DNA of 64,000 nt from Anisodus tanguticus (GCA_034509755.1 CM067541.1:546001-610000); one strand, 5' to 3'. Positions 44,508 through 55,600 are shown, counted from the stretch's first letter. Numbers and translations: made by a program. The notes: a model not told the origin generated them from the letters alone.

Positions 44508-44910
44508 CACAAAGCGCTCGCACACACATATATGCATATGGTCAAGTATATACAAGCTCAAATTAGACCTCATTTTTGCTTCGCATCAAATCCTAAATCC
44601 TAAATCCAAAATCACACACACACACACATCTCTCTCTATATATATAGGCACAAAGCGCTCGCACTCACATATATGTATATAGTTTAACATGTATATATAT
44701 AAATTATACAAAAATGTAAACCTGAGGTCCGAACAAGAGCGGCGAAGCAGAACGATGTGGACTATGCGGAGGAGAATTAACCATCAAGTCAACTGACGCC
44801 ACGCGCGAGGTCCGCGCGTGATATACACTTCCCGATACCTCATCGCCACCGCCTCCGCCTCCGCCTTCGCTAACGGCCGCGCCGTCTTCTCTGCCGTTCG
44901 CATTCCCCAT
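38298..44910 (-). CDS. GAL83: SnRK1 (SNF1-related kinase) beta subunit, GAL83 type, 283 aa
   Basis: Beta subunits scaffold the SnRK1 energy-sensing kinase, joining the catalytic and gamma subunits and setting location. Four minus-strand exons: 44722-44910, 39664-39842, 39387-39549 and 38298-38618 (189+179+163+321 nt), all GT-AG and in phase. The N-terminus MGNANGRE has Gly2 for possible N-myristoylation, followed by a poly-Gly stretch and NSPPHSPHRSASPLLFGPQ. The carbohydrate-binding (AMPK-CBM) domain spans about 98-177 (PTLITWSYGGNSVAVQGSWD, LPSGIYHYKFIVDGEVRY). The ASC domain spans about 200-283 (PVAVPPQLHLTVLGSE, HVVLNHLFIEKGWASQSVVA) and ends TVVLYKPLKR. Length and order match potato and tomato GAL83. 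No lesion. Intron 1 is 4.9 kb and holds tandem repeats, a MITE and a LINE tail. A TATA-like ttatata at about 44999-45005 lies upstream. Confidence 0.95.
41081..41283. repeat. Tandem duplication of ~103 bp in GAL83-type intron 1
   Basis: gcatccgtaaattatcctcc at 41081 and gcatccgtaaataatcctac at 41184 open two copies sharing agcataatttgacgattc, attcagtattggtttattat and catttatgatt. Only a few differences separate them, so the event is fairly recent. Confidence 0.8.
42165..42320 (-). mobile_element. LINE 3' tail (minus strand) in GAL83-type intron 1
   Basis: On the minus strand: gaatgggtggagtttgtaga, gaatcatg, ttaccttttggtatacctct, tgtatacgg and tttatgaatgaaatacattt. The 3' end of a LINE at 55600-55735 has the same sequence order (gattgggtggagtttgtaga, cttttggtatatctcttgta). 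Only the terminal part is present. Confidence 0.65.
42848..43300. mobile_element. Stowaway-like MITE, borders uncertain
   Basis: The left end is clear (ctccctccgtccaaatttgt, after TA). The best right end is tattggacaaatgaag before TA at about 43301, but the interval is longer than for other copies and may be composite. Confidence 0.45.
43241..44640. repeat. Tandem array in GAL83-type intron 1 (core unit ~105 bp)
   Basis: The unit reads aattctctttagtttgaatc, tccaaaagtgaaaaggctac, atattggaagtatatatgct, taaattagacctcacttttg and ctccgcaccaaatcctaaat. Four tight copies lie at 43584-43690, 43691-43796, 43797-43902 and 43903-44007. Longer or partial versions begin at 43241, 44121, 44387 and 44543. 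In several versions the unit ends in AC/AT/CT microsatellites. Confidence 0.85.
44440..44510. repeat. Compound microsatellite (AC)n(TC)n(TA)n
   Basis: About nine AC, thirteen TC/CT and ten TA dinucleotides follow each other directly. Similar shorter tracts occur at 44005-44040, 44240-44275 and 44613-44648 at the ends of the repeat units. Confidence 0.9.
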
Positions 44911-45005
44911 ATCTTTCCAATAATGCTAGTGAATATACATAGGGATATTTTGTATATATGTAGAGAGAGAAAGTAATAGAAGTCACGTTGTTTGGTGTTT
45001 ATATA

Positions 45006-46975
45006 TTAAATTTTTCGTTTACGAGCCCCTCTACTAATTCTACGAAAAAAGGACAGAGACGGAAAGATGAATTTAAAAACATAAAAAGGAAAGTTTTGAG
45101 GATAAATATGGATGAACGGGAAATGTAGATTCATTGAAATTTTCCGTGTTTATGAACACGTTGACGAATCTATAAATGATATGTTCGGCCTATATAGCAC
45201 AAGTTTCGACAAAATAAAATAAATAACTATCACGAGTGTTGAAGTTAGTTTTTAAAATTTAAAATCGATGGATTGTTAAGTGCAAGCCTCAAATATGAGG
45301 TTATAGCCTACAAAACGAAGCATCATCTCATAAAGTATGGTCCAGCCTACAAAACAAAACAAAGTTTAATTAAATTATTACTATAAAGTAGTCACATAAG
45401 TTTATAAAAATAAATTATATAAATTTAGTCGTACAAGTATTTTTTTTAACTTATATAAGTGGACAATTACCATAATAGTGAAATACAAAAATTGTTTAAT
45501 TAACTCAGATTTATACACAGAGTAGAGTATACAAAAGTCCTCAGGGCACATACGAGTTGTTAAGTGGCAAGGTGATTGGGGTACAATCACTCCAACGTCG
45601 CGGGTTCGAAGTTGCTGGGTTCGTGTCCCGTTGGTCTTCTCCCTTACAGGACTGTCACTCGCACATATCCCTCAATTTACATTTCACCTCGCCAAGAGAC
45701 CTCCGGTACAGGTGAAGGGTTTCGCCTTCGGGACTTTCCCCTTCACAAAGTATACAAAATTTTACTCGTAGAAAAGGGCAGAGATGGAAAGTGGAAAAGA
45801 ATAAAGAAAAAAACAAAAAAAGAAAGTTTAGAGGATAAATATGGATGACGTGGAAACAAGAGAAGCGTTGATAAAGGATAACTACAAAATGGAAGGTGTA
45901 GATTTACTAAATTTATGAATGTGTACAAAATGGTCAAATCAGAAGTACTTTTCGGCGTGCTTATATTATCCTTTTTTAGCTGTGTGCCTACGTTGGTTTT
46001 AGAGCAACGATAGTGAGACACCAAATATGATCAGCAATTAATAATGTGGGAAATACGACAAAATTATCTTTTTGAATTAATATTATCAAAAGAAAAAGGG
46101 ACGTCTTATGTGATAAATAAAAAATGGAAAAGGAAAAGTTGAATTACTAATGTGTTACTTAATTAAAAAAACATCAAACATATTTTAAATTTTGACGAAA
46201 AAATTGACTACCAAAATATTTACTTTATTTTGACTAATTATACATTCAAATCTTTCTATAACAACGTTTTACTATAACGAATTTTCATTTTATGTTATAC
46301 TATATTAATAGCATTTTGCTTATATCCGAGCAAACGAAAACGTTATAAAGAAATTTGAGTGAATTAAGGAAAGGAATATAAGCATGGTATTTTTCCCCCC
46401 GAAATATAAGCAAGGTACACTCCCTTAGAACTTGCCCCCAAACGAAAAATTAAAGTCAAGAAGCTCAATCATAAATGTGAATTTGAAATTTTGAACACAT
46501 CACTATAAAGGAGTATGTCTGCACAAAACCAGCTAGCAATATGCCCTTTGCCAAGTAAAACAGATGATAAATGCAGACACAGGAAATGATATTAAATCAA
46601 AACCGGGATATCGCCCTATCTAAGCAGCTTTCCTCTCTCCTTTACAGAAGCAATCTTGTAATCTATTTCAGTTCCTGAAGTGATCCCATTTTTTCCTTCG
46701 GGTTCGGATAAAGACTAAAGATCTTGAGCAACTGTACATTAACTGGTGTACTCCAATAACCAGAGAATAGAATGAGAATGGAACAAGTAGGTGGCCTTAA
46801 CAGCCAAAAAATGTGATACATGCTATGACACTAGGTTGCACAACATTCATAGTGGGAAAAAGGCCCCTAAGAGAACAATTTTCCATTTTTCCGCATATCA
46901 TAAGTTTAATAAAAATCTACTTCAAAAGTAAAAAGCACCATGACTACAAGCATGCTAACCAACAAGATTTATGAC
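45006..46975. other. Intergenic region: GAL83-type promoter and one SINE
   Basis: The 5' flank of the minus-strand GAL83-type gene comes first. A complete SINE lies at 45537-45748. The remainder is AT-rich without a recognised gene. The block near 46250 (tctttctataacaacgtttt, then actataacga) looks like a worn repeat end. The right edge contains the 3' UTR of the gene at 46976. Confidence 0.4.
45537..45748 (+). mobile_element. tRNA-derived SINE, full length, with 11-bp target duplication
   Basis: agtatacaaaa flanks the element at 45526-45536 and 45749-45759. Near the start are a box-A-like gtggcaaggtgattgg and a box-B-like gggttcgaag, the two internal Pol III promoter parts. The body includes gacctccggtacaggtgaag and gggtttcgccttcgggactt. 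Length is 212 bp. The family name is not known to me. Confidence 0.8.
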
Positions 46976-47449
46976 CTATGACTGTTTCGAGTTAGTAGCA
47001 CTTCTAACAGAGTTCCAAATTTTGACGACTGAATCCACAACACGAGGGAGCACTTGAAGAAGGCCACCAGAGGCTAATCCAATGGCAAGGGTTTGAGGGT
47101 AGCCTGGTTTGGAGTCAACTTTCATGTCAATGCCAAGCAGTCGAGCATTGATAACGTCGAGTTTTCTCGAGGTTTCCGATGACATATTCCTATTATTGTT
47201 ACGATTCTTGTCATTTCGATAAGAGCTTATCACCCTGAAGAGAGCACCTTGGAGATCATCAATAACCTTAAAAGAAGCTTCTTGGGAGTCCATGCCTTGT
47301 GATTCATAGTGTGACACAAGCTCTTTCGGGCTTGGCAACTTTCTCGTCACCTTCTTTTTGCTGCTCTCGTTATTGTTGCTGGCAGATGCAGTATCAATCT
47401 CTTTCATCTCCTCCTTCCCATTTTGAAGTGATTGCGGAGGTTTCCCCAT
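46976..47449 (-). CDS. Conserved plant protein of unknown function, 157 aa
   Basis: One uninterrupted coding exon with ATG at 47449. The N-terminal ~45 residues are polar and low-complexity (Lys, Ser, Asn). A helical core follows (LPSPKELVSHYESQGMDSQE, ASFKVIDDLQGALFRVISS), then an Asn-rich loop. The C-terminal third is amphipathic to hydrophobic (YPQTLAIGLASGGLLQVLPR, VVDSVVKIWNSV). The core and C-terminus look like a small family found across dicots, to which I cannot assign a function. There is no signal peptide; the C-terminal segment could sit on a membrane. An acceptor (ccagttgcag, about 47515) in front of the ATG and a donor near 49800 suggest a 5' leader intron of about 2.3 kb. Confidence 0.75.
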   Translation of the reverse strand: MGKPPQSLQNGKEEMKEIDTASASNNNESSKKKVTRKLPSPKELVSHYESQGMDSQEASFKVIDDLQGALFRVISSYRNDKNRNNNRNMSSETSRKLDVINARLLGIDMKVDSKPGYPQTLAIGLASGGLLQVLPRVVDSVVKIWNSVRSATNSKQS

Positions 47450-48056
47450 TACGTTTTTCTATTTTTTTTCCCTCGGGTTCTCTGATTTGCACAGTTTCAG
47501 AGTAAACCTCTGCAACTGGAAGAAAGAAAATTAATAAAAGGGGCTAGCACTACAATTATAAAAACCAAAGAAAATTAGCGAATTGAAGCATACATTGAAC
47601 TTAGGCAGCAATACAGGTTAAGAATGTATCATATATAAGAAGTAAGGTTTCTAGCATATTTCTAATAATTAACATACTATATGATTAACCACTTAAATGA
47701 ATAGATAGCAGAAAATTCGCAATGATAAACAGAGAGCAAAATTGCAGACATCAGTGAGGTCATGGATTAATAGAACAGGATAGAGCATGAGAAAGAAATA
47801 TGATACTCTTAAAACCGTTCACAAAGTAATAGCATAAGCTAGTAAAATACGAAGAAGAAAGACTCCTTTTTCTTTTCTCCGAACACAAGATGAACTATCC
47901 TAATGAATCAAAAGTAGATGCTTCGACTGAAAAGATAATGCATGACGAATAACAAGACCAACTAGTCTGAGACTGAGGTTGACTGATATTGTGAAGTTCA
48001 AATAAGCCATTTTCGACCGGCAGCTAGTATACTGTTGGACCACAGCACCCTTTACC

Positions 48057-48098
48057 CCCCCCCCCCCCCCCCCCCCCCACCCCACACACACACACAAA
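48057..48098. repeat. Poly-C tract followed by CA and A runs
   Basis: About 22 C in a row, then ccccacacacacacacac and nine A. It is an unusually long G/C homopolymer for a plant genome and is prone to length error in sequencing. Confidence 0.85.
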
Positions 48099-48499
48099 AA
48101 AAAACTCGTACCTCAGGAGAGTGAATCTCTTTGTTTCACCTTCTAATGTACATACATGAATGAATTGTAAGAAAATACTTAACAAACTGAGTACAAATGC
48201 TATTTCCAGTAAGCCAGTCAATAAAGTCACGATATGATATGATGCCACATCTCAAAGCTATTTTCCACTCGACTCATTAAAAAAAGAGGCCACATACAAA
48301 GGGGGAATTGGGGTGAAATTGAATTTAATCAATTATAAATGCTAAAAGAAAGTTCTTGTGTGGTTATCTTGTAGGCGCAACATGAATAATTTAAAATTAC
48401 TGTTTTGAGCTTCCTTTATTAAATTGATATAATTAAGAGAAATCACCATATTGAAGATAATAAGCATTTTAAAAAACTGCATTTCTAAGATTATGATTC

Positions 48500-48563
48500 T
48501 ACTCAATACTCCCCGGACCCTGCTAACGCGGGATGCTTTGTGCACCGGGCTGCCCTTTAGGGA
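48500..48563 (-). mobile_element. SINE fragment (reverse orientation)
   Basis: On the minus strand: aaagggcagcccggtgcaca, aagcatcccgcgttagcagg and gtccgggga. This is the head of the same tRNA-derived SINE seen at 25171. Confidence 0.7.
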
Positions 48564-49160
48564 CATACAACTACTTGGGAGGCAAATATGCCTTGTTTCC
48601 CCGACACAAACATGTCTATGCTGTATTCAACCGATGAAAAGTAGAATAACTTTCTTTGAACGTAGTTGCAAATTGAGGTTTTAAAGTCATGAATATTGAG
48701 CCACTAAAGGTGAGCAAACTTAGGCTCATTGGCCAGGTAAGTAAAGAAAGTTAATCTGTTTTGAGTCACAAGGAATCAACACAGAACTGTAATGTGGAAC
48801 TGGCATATATTATCTGTGCCAACAGAAAAGGTTACATAGAGATAATATTTCATTGCTAGAATTGAAACAAGAATAGTTAGACCTCAAAATACATGAGCTT
48901 TCAACAAGTGAAAGACATTGAATTACATATCAACTCGTTAAATATTAAGAAGAATACACTATAACATTGATCCAAAACGAAAAAAGAGGCATCAATCAAT
49001 AAACCAACTATGCCTCAATCCCAACCTAGTCGGAGTCAACTATATAAATCCTTTATTTCAATTTCTCTCTATTGGGGTCCATTTCATTCTCAATGTAGCG
49101 CCTGCCTAAGTAACAACATCAAAGTTATTGCTTTTACTCAAGAGAATAACGAGCTATCAC

Positions 49161-49626
49161 CAACACACCTCACAACTAGGAGCATTGTATAATTATAGCA
49201 CACTCATCGTCTTCGACTCAACTACAAAATTTTCAAATATATATATTTATAGTAAGTAATGACAAGTCTTGCCACAACGACAGAGTTGCTATTGTTGTTC
49301 ACCTAAAATCCCAGGTTCAAGATTTAAACACATCATCTTTTAGAAATGCAAAGAGAAGACAGTGCACCTATAAGCTCCATCTCTACCTATCCTGCACGAA
49401 CAACACACCTCACAACTAGGAGCATTGTATAATTCTGGCAGTCACGTCTTCCACTCAACAACACAACCACCTTACTATATATATATAATGATAAGTCTTA
49501 CCACAACCACAGAGTTGCTACTTTTGTTCTTTAAATCTAAATTCCAGAACTGAAAGCCACCATCTTTCTAGAAATGCAAAGAGAAATTATTCACAAATAA
49601 GCTCAATCTATACCTATCCTGTACTA
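49161..49626. repeat. Tandem duplication of ~240 bp
   Basis: Copies begin at 49161 and 49401 with caacacacctcacaactagg and agcattgtataatt. They share the order gtcttccactcaacaac, tatatatata, gacaagtcttgccacaacg, acagagttgcta, tagaaatgcaaagagaa and tacctatcctg. The copies differ at scattered positions and by small gaps. Confidence 0.8.
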
Positions 49627-49830
49627 ATGAGTAAGAAACTACACGCACTTTACATATACCAAGTCCAAATTAATATGTACTTTCATAAAATTAAAGATTA
49701 TAGCAATATTCCACACCCACTGACTTCAAAACTCAAACGAGAGATGAGTGAAAAGACTAAAAACCCTTTTCACTTTAAAGTTCATATATAGGATACCGTA
49801 CCTGTAAAGACGATTGCCGGAAAGTTGGTC

Positions 49831-50309
49831 GGAGATTTTGTGGCGTGAAAAAAGAAAAAATATAAACAAATAGTGAAGCCTGTAGCTAGGGGATAAGGGG
49901 AGGGGGTTTATGAGAAATTTTGGGGAAAATTACACTTTGCTTCCTTCTTATGTTAGTTTGTAACATATAAGCCCTTGTAGTTTAATTATATGTGTCTTGG
50001 TCCCCTGAAAATTGACTTGATTATTTCTTCCATTGATAGTCAATTAGAGCTATTTTATGAGGGAAACTAGAAAAAAATTATTTATTTTAAGCTAATGTTT
50101 AGATATTTAAGAATTTATATGAGGTTGCTTTTATGCGTGTGGCCAAGTGGTCATGAAGTGGGTTGAAAAATGTGAGGTCTAAGCAATGTGAATCAAACAG
50201 TGACAGTTTAAAAGAAAAATATAACATATTTTTATGAAAAGTCATACTGGTATTTATTTAGGAGTATTACACAATTCATGCAAATTTATTCAGTTAATAA
50301 TGAAAGTAT
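49831..50309. other. Intergenic region, promoter side of the 157-aa protein gene
   Basis: AT-rich sequence upstream of the inferred leader exon. No repeat with clear ends and no gene. Confidence 0.35.
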
Positions 50310-51437
50310 TGTTGGAAATTAGCCTTTGGCGGAAGTTGCGATCGACCAACTTTAACGGCTTAAACACTAGTGTTACGTATGTTGGAGAATCCGATTCTTC
50401 ACACATGCATGATGTACTAAGTACGTAGATAACCGTAAGGCCAAGAATCGTCAAATTTCATTGAGAAATGAAAGAGATATTGGTTCACGAAGTAAGGTGT
50501 TTGAAGCATGGAAAAGTGTGGTGTGTGATCAATTCTCCCTCATCGGTAGAGGAAGAAAGAATTGTTGTGTATATAAGACTCGAAGTTGGTTTGGGGTTTG
50601 GGACCCCAAGGGGTATCCCATGTGTTTAAAGGAGGGAGGACCTAGAGATGTGCTTCGGTTCGAGGAAAGACCACACGCGCGCCGCCGCCGCCCGCCCGTC
50701 CGGTTCCGGGTTCTCGGGCTCACGGGCTGTGGGCCTTCTGATATTATCTTTTTGGGCCAGAAAACTTTGCCATGTACAGTTTGGTCCCTGAAGTTTCAAG
50801 ATGTACCGTTTGGTCCCTGAAGTTTTCAGAAAGTCAGAATTTCGACGGTCCGAACGAAACGTCCAAAGACTCAATTCACCATTTATTTTGGTGAATTACA
50901 CCTCCTATAATGGCCAATCCGTTGGCAATTTTCTCCATTTATTTGGTGGCTTTACTACCTCCATAATGGTCATTATTTGGCCAATAATGGTCGTTATGGA
51001 GGCGATCAAAGATCCCTCTTCCTCCTATATAAACACCCCTTACACCATTGTTGAAGCACACTTGATATACACGAAAATACACAAAGCAGAAAGCAAAGCA
51101 GTTTCTTCCTAATCTTCCAAGCATCATTTCGTTATTCAGTATTCTTCACGGTAGCTTTTGAGTTTCCTTTGCTCAATAGTTCCATTGTTGTTTTATCTTG
51201 GGAGACGAATTGTTCAGGACGTATAAAGGATACATACGGGGCAATATTGTCTTAAGGACAGAGTGCCACACTCGACTCAGCAAAAACAACTTTCCAGTTT
51301 TCTTGATCAACAAAATAGTAATTTCAGTTTGTTGTTATATTGTAATTTTCAGTTTTAGAGTTGAATTATAATTTCAATTCTTACATAAACAGTTACTTGT
51401 AATTTTCGTTTCCTGCAAATCCTTGTAAACACCAAAA
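50310..51437 (+). mobile_element. Solo LTR, same family as 4177-5184
   Basis: Starts tgttggaaattagcctttgg and shares long stretches with the first copy: caagaatcgtcaaatttc, ttgagaaatgaaagagatat, cacacgcgcgccgccgcc, ttatcttgggagac, agagtgcca and cactcgactcagca. It keeps about 140 bp (after 50482) that are deleted from the other copy. A TATA box (ctatataaacacc, about 51027) precedes the likely transcript start. agtat occurs on both sides (50305-50309 and 51438-51442) as a possible 5-bp duplication, but the right end lacks a clean CA, so that border is approximate. No internal domain is present. Confidence 0.75.
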
Positions 51438-51442
51438 AGTAT

Positions 51443-52649
51443 ATTCATATTATTTGTCTAAGCAAACTAACAAAATATTGACGAATAAAATTACCTTATA
51501 TTCAAACTATATGTCTAAGCAAAACTTTGGCAAATACAGATACTCCATATCTATGATGGTGGGAGGTCAGGTTAAGCCTTCAAAGTCGAATAGTGGCATT
51601 CAATTTGAAATGGAAGTATAACATATTTTACTAAAAGTCATTCAAGTCAATTCTCAAAATCGATGTATCCGCAAAATGACACTTGAGTTGATAGGGCAAC
51701 CAAATAAGAAGCAAGTCCTGCTCATTTCAATTCATAAAGAAGCGAGTCGTGCTCATTTTAATTCATTCTATTAATATTCACCGTATATTTTATAATTATA
51801 ATAGATGTATATTTAAGGTAACTTAGGATTCTTATTGTATTAGGAATCAACCATTTAAGGTAAGTTAGGATTCCTTTCATTATTCACAATATATATAGTT
51901 GTACAAATGTTGATTCATAATACAGTACAAATCCTAATTTACCTTAAATGGTTGATTCCTAATACAATAAGAATATTAAGTTAGCTTAAATAAACATCTA
52001 TCATAATTACAAAATATACGGTGAATATTCGGAGAATATTCGCTACATTCAATTAACCCTGACGATAATGCCGATTTAAGTGGATATTCAAAAGTTTGGA
52101 TACATATTCAAGACCCCAAACGAACCAACTCTGATATTCAAATTGAAAAAAATATAGGGACAAGTCCATCATTCCCGAGTTTCAAAGGCTGCAATTGGCC
52201 GGGGTCCAAACGGATTTCTTAATCATAAGAAAAGGTGAATGTTCAAAAGTTAGTTTAGCAATAGATGTAGTTGATGGGATAACAAAATCTTTTTCCATAA
52301 GAAAACAACAATAAATATCTCTCAGCCTATGTTACAATTCCCAAAATCTTTTTCCATAAGAAAACAACAATAAATATCTACATAGTCGGAATTCTCCAAA
52401 ATACACTAAAAATTTAACCGGACATGCCCGTATTGGATACTTAAATAAATATGTATCCCATACGTACCCGTTCCCTAGTCCAAACAAATCGTACAACTTC
52501 TTTATACATATATTACATTCTCTTTAACTAACTAGTTGTCCGTCTACCCAAAGATACATACATCAACCAACAAGGTATTGGCTTAAAACCATGTAAATGT
52601 ACAAACTACCACATCCTCTATCAGTCAGGAAGTGAAGTAGCAATGGAAC
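51443..52649. other. Intergenic region with a foldback element
   Basis: Contains the foldback at 51773-52029 and a small direct repeat (aatctttttccataagaaaa at 52281 and 52344). The right edge is the 3' flank of the GNAT gene. No gene is seen. Confidence 0.4.
51773..52029. mobile_element. Foldback element with ~100-bp inverted arms
   Basis: Left arm 51773-51872 (aatattcaccgtatatttta, aggaatcaaccatttaaggt) and right arm 51930-52029 (accttaaatggttgattcct, aaaatatacggtgaatatt) are inverted copies with few differences, separated by about 57 bp. It would fold into a long hairpin. Its ends do not match the Stowaway family seen elsewhere. Confidence 0.85.
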
Positions 52650-55600
52650 TTATAAATCCAAGGACATTAGTATCCTCTGTTCTTTTGATAAAGACGATGA
52701 AGCAGCTTCCACGATCTGCATGGAATGACAAAGCAAGAAAAAAGATTCAGCTCTAAGATAAGTGAAACAAGCATTTTCAAAAGGATTTGAGTTATAAAGT
52801 GCAAAAAGTATTCACTGTCATCAATTTAACCGGCTATAGCAAGTTCTTAATCTATCTCCAGGTTATCATATCATCAGGTCTGAGATATCAGACTTTCTAT
52901 TAAGAGCTTACTTCTTGTTGTAGGTCAACTTAACCTGACGGTAGAAAAAATCTATATACCACTTTAATATGCCAAAAATGAAAAAAAAAAAAACTAATGA
53001 AAACAATCATTCACTTATCATAACTGCGCTAAACACTAGCAATAAGATGCTCAGTATATGGAAAAACAGATTGAAATCTAACCTTAAAGCCAGTTTTTTT
53101 GTATAGTTCCTGGCCAGGTAAGTTGTCTGCATTTACATGAACAAATAGTTACTAGAAACCTGCTTGTTCATGCAGAAAATAAGATTAGAAGTAGTTTAGG
53201 GAAATTAATAAAGAGGGATGGAAATTCTAAACAGGTAAATCAGTATGAAGAAGAAAGTTTAAAGCTGAAAAACGGCACCTTCTAAGTTGGCCACATCAGC
53301 AGCCAAATGTATCATATTTGAAGCAATACCCTGACATCGAGCAAACTTTGCGACACAAACATTTGCGATGTAAACATATTTGTGTGAATCAAAGGGTTCC
53401 TGACGTGCCAAGACAGCTGATAACCTTTTGATTTCCTGGAGACAATGAGAGGAAAGGGAGTTCAGTGGGTTCAGCAAACCCTAGTACACATTTACCTCCA
53501 CCTTAACAGAAGGAAAGTACAGCTCAAGCTTGTCTTCTTGCTTTTTTTCTTGTTGCAGAACTGGGAGGGAGGGGGGCGCAAAGATGTTGGCATCCCCGTT
53601 ATTTTAACATAGCAACATATGCAGTGTTGCAAAATAATCAAATTCCAGTTGGCCAGTCCAACAGTTAATCCCAATCACAGAATAAAAGAAGATGCATTAA
53701 AACACAACATTTAGCTAGAAGTTTTCTTAAGTTGGTACCCCTGGGTATCTCTCCCTTTGTACAAATTGCCGGATGGACAGGTCCAACGTTCCCACTACAC
53801 TGTTAATTACTGTTCTTCTAACATTTTCTCTTCCTTTTTGACCTGAAACATTTGAAGCGGAGGAATATCCAATATAAATATAAAACTTGAAAGAATAAAT
53901 ATCACACAACAATCATCTAACTTACATGAAAGAAAATATCAAATTTCTAAAGAATAAATATCTCATAACAGTCATCTTAAGTACATAGTAGACGTTCTTA
54001 AGTATGCTTATTATACTTTGAACATTATATTCTGCGGAAAGTAGAACTTGTTAAGAGGATGTCAGCACTTGGATGAATCATCAGACCACTTGGCACAAAG
54101 TGGTGAAGCTTAATTGCTCATGGGAGTAAGAATCTTCTCATCAAAATTCAAAATGTATTAATACAATTGAACCTTTTATCTGATAGGTACTCTAGCTGAT
54201 TCATGGTTTAAACAGAAAATTTCATGTTACTTCCTAGCTGGAATTCATCGGCAACATCCAGAACAATCTATATGTGTTCATTCTCACATTCACGTTACCT
54301 CTTATGTTTGCTATCTGCCGGAAACATCCAAGACCCAAGTGCTTTTACAGTTTTCAAATCAGAAAAGAGGTGTTAAATTCAGAAGCAGTTAACTCTTGCC
54401 AAGAAGTAAGTCAATCTTGTTTGGTAAGATGGAAATGGACAAAGAAAAGAGAGTGCTCGACCAGAACAACGGTCAACAAAGATGGCAATTACATAGATAA
54501 CTGCTCCTCCCCTTCTCCTTAAGGCTTTAAGGCGAACCAGATGGCGGCAATCATAACCCTGACTAGCACAGACGAGTCGCAGAATTCAAAAAAACAAAAA
54601 AGGAATTCCATCATTACTTTTTATGGACAGCAAGCAATGATAGGAAATACTCGGTAAAAGCTGCTATAGCATTTTGCAAAAACAGTCAGTATTTTGAGCC
54701 AAATTGACCATGGAAAATGCTATGGAAACCCAAAGGTCCACTCAAGGTAGCCTGTTTCGGGTGGGTTGTCATTAGGGAAGCATGCTTAACCCAAGATAAT
54801 TTGCAGAAGAAAGGTTTCATGTTAAGTCATAGATGTTATCTTTGTGAAGAGAATCTGGAATCATTTAGTCACTTTTTTATTTATTGCAAGGCGGCTAAGC
54901 AATGCTGGGAGCTCTTCCTAAATCTGTGTTGTGTAGTCTGGGTAATGCCTTCAGATGTTAGAAGTCTACTGGAAAGTTGGAATGGGCAGAAGATTACAAG
55001 TATCTAAAAACAGTTTTGGAGGACTATCCCTTTGGGTTTTCTGGACCATATGGAATGAGAGAAATAGTGCTTGCTTTGAGAACAAGAAGCACCATATTTC
55101 TAGAGTCAAGAACTTGTGTCTTCAAAATCTGTTTTTTGGTGTGAGAGGAATCCGCTAGACAGTATGGATCAATATATGGATTTTTTGGATTCACTTGGGA
55201 ACTCTGTAACTTGATCTTATTGTAGGGATATTTGTTTCTGTACTTTTATGTACCTTCTTGGTACTTTTTATTCCTAAAACTTTTACTTTTACCAAAAAAA
55301 ATCGGCGGGAGAGGATGGGGATCATCTTCTTCTACATTGCAGGTTGACTATGAGATTACGGTGGGATATGCTTAGGTGGTTTGGAACTTCATAGACAATG
55401 CCAAACACTGTGAGAGAGTTGATGTTCAGTTGGAAGAGCGTGAGAAGGAGGAGAAATAGAAGGGCATGGAATATGGTTCCACTTGCGCTAATGTGGGTTG
55501 TTTGGAGAGAGAAATAGGAGAGCTTTTGAAGGTGTAGAGTCGAGTTTCTCTCAGTTGAGGAGTAGTCTCCGTTTCCTTATTTTCTTTTGGTGCACACTGA

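Larger units (their letters stand above)
47516..49830 (-). other. Probable 5' leader intron and first leader exon of the 157-aa protein gene
   Basis: On the minus strand, cgtctttacag|gtacggtatcc at about 49800 gives a donor and ccagttgcag|aggttta at about 47515 an acceptor. Between them lie the poly-C tract at 48057, a SINE scrap at 48500-48563, a worn repeat near 49010, and a tandem duplication at 49161-49626. No other gene is seen. Confidence 0.4.

Noticed and set aside
44206..44682. 158-codon open frame with HTHTHT and SLSLSL runs
   Set aside because: Translation of AC, CT and TA microsatellites within the tandem array of the GAL83-type intron.
45553..45625. Possible tRNA gene (box A/B-like motifs)
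   Set aside because: No cloverleaf or anticodon arm can be made; the motifs belong to a SINE bounded by target duplications.
45576..45848. 90-codon frame overlapping a SINE
   Set aside because: Most of it is SINE sequence with Pol III boxes, followed by a Lys-rich A-run translation.
47900..48248. Frames with poly-Gly tracts
   Set aside because: Reverse translation of the poly-C run at 48057; no family features.
50461..50820. 119-codon open frame rich in Arg/Gly with a Pro/Arg run
   Set aside because: It lies wholly inside the solo LTR at 50310-51437, crosses its GC-rich non-coding patch, and has no counterpart in the other LTR copy.
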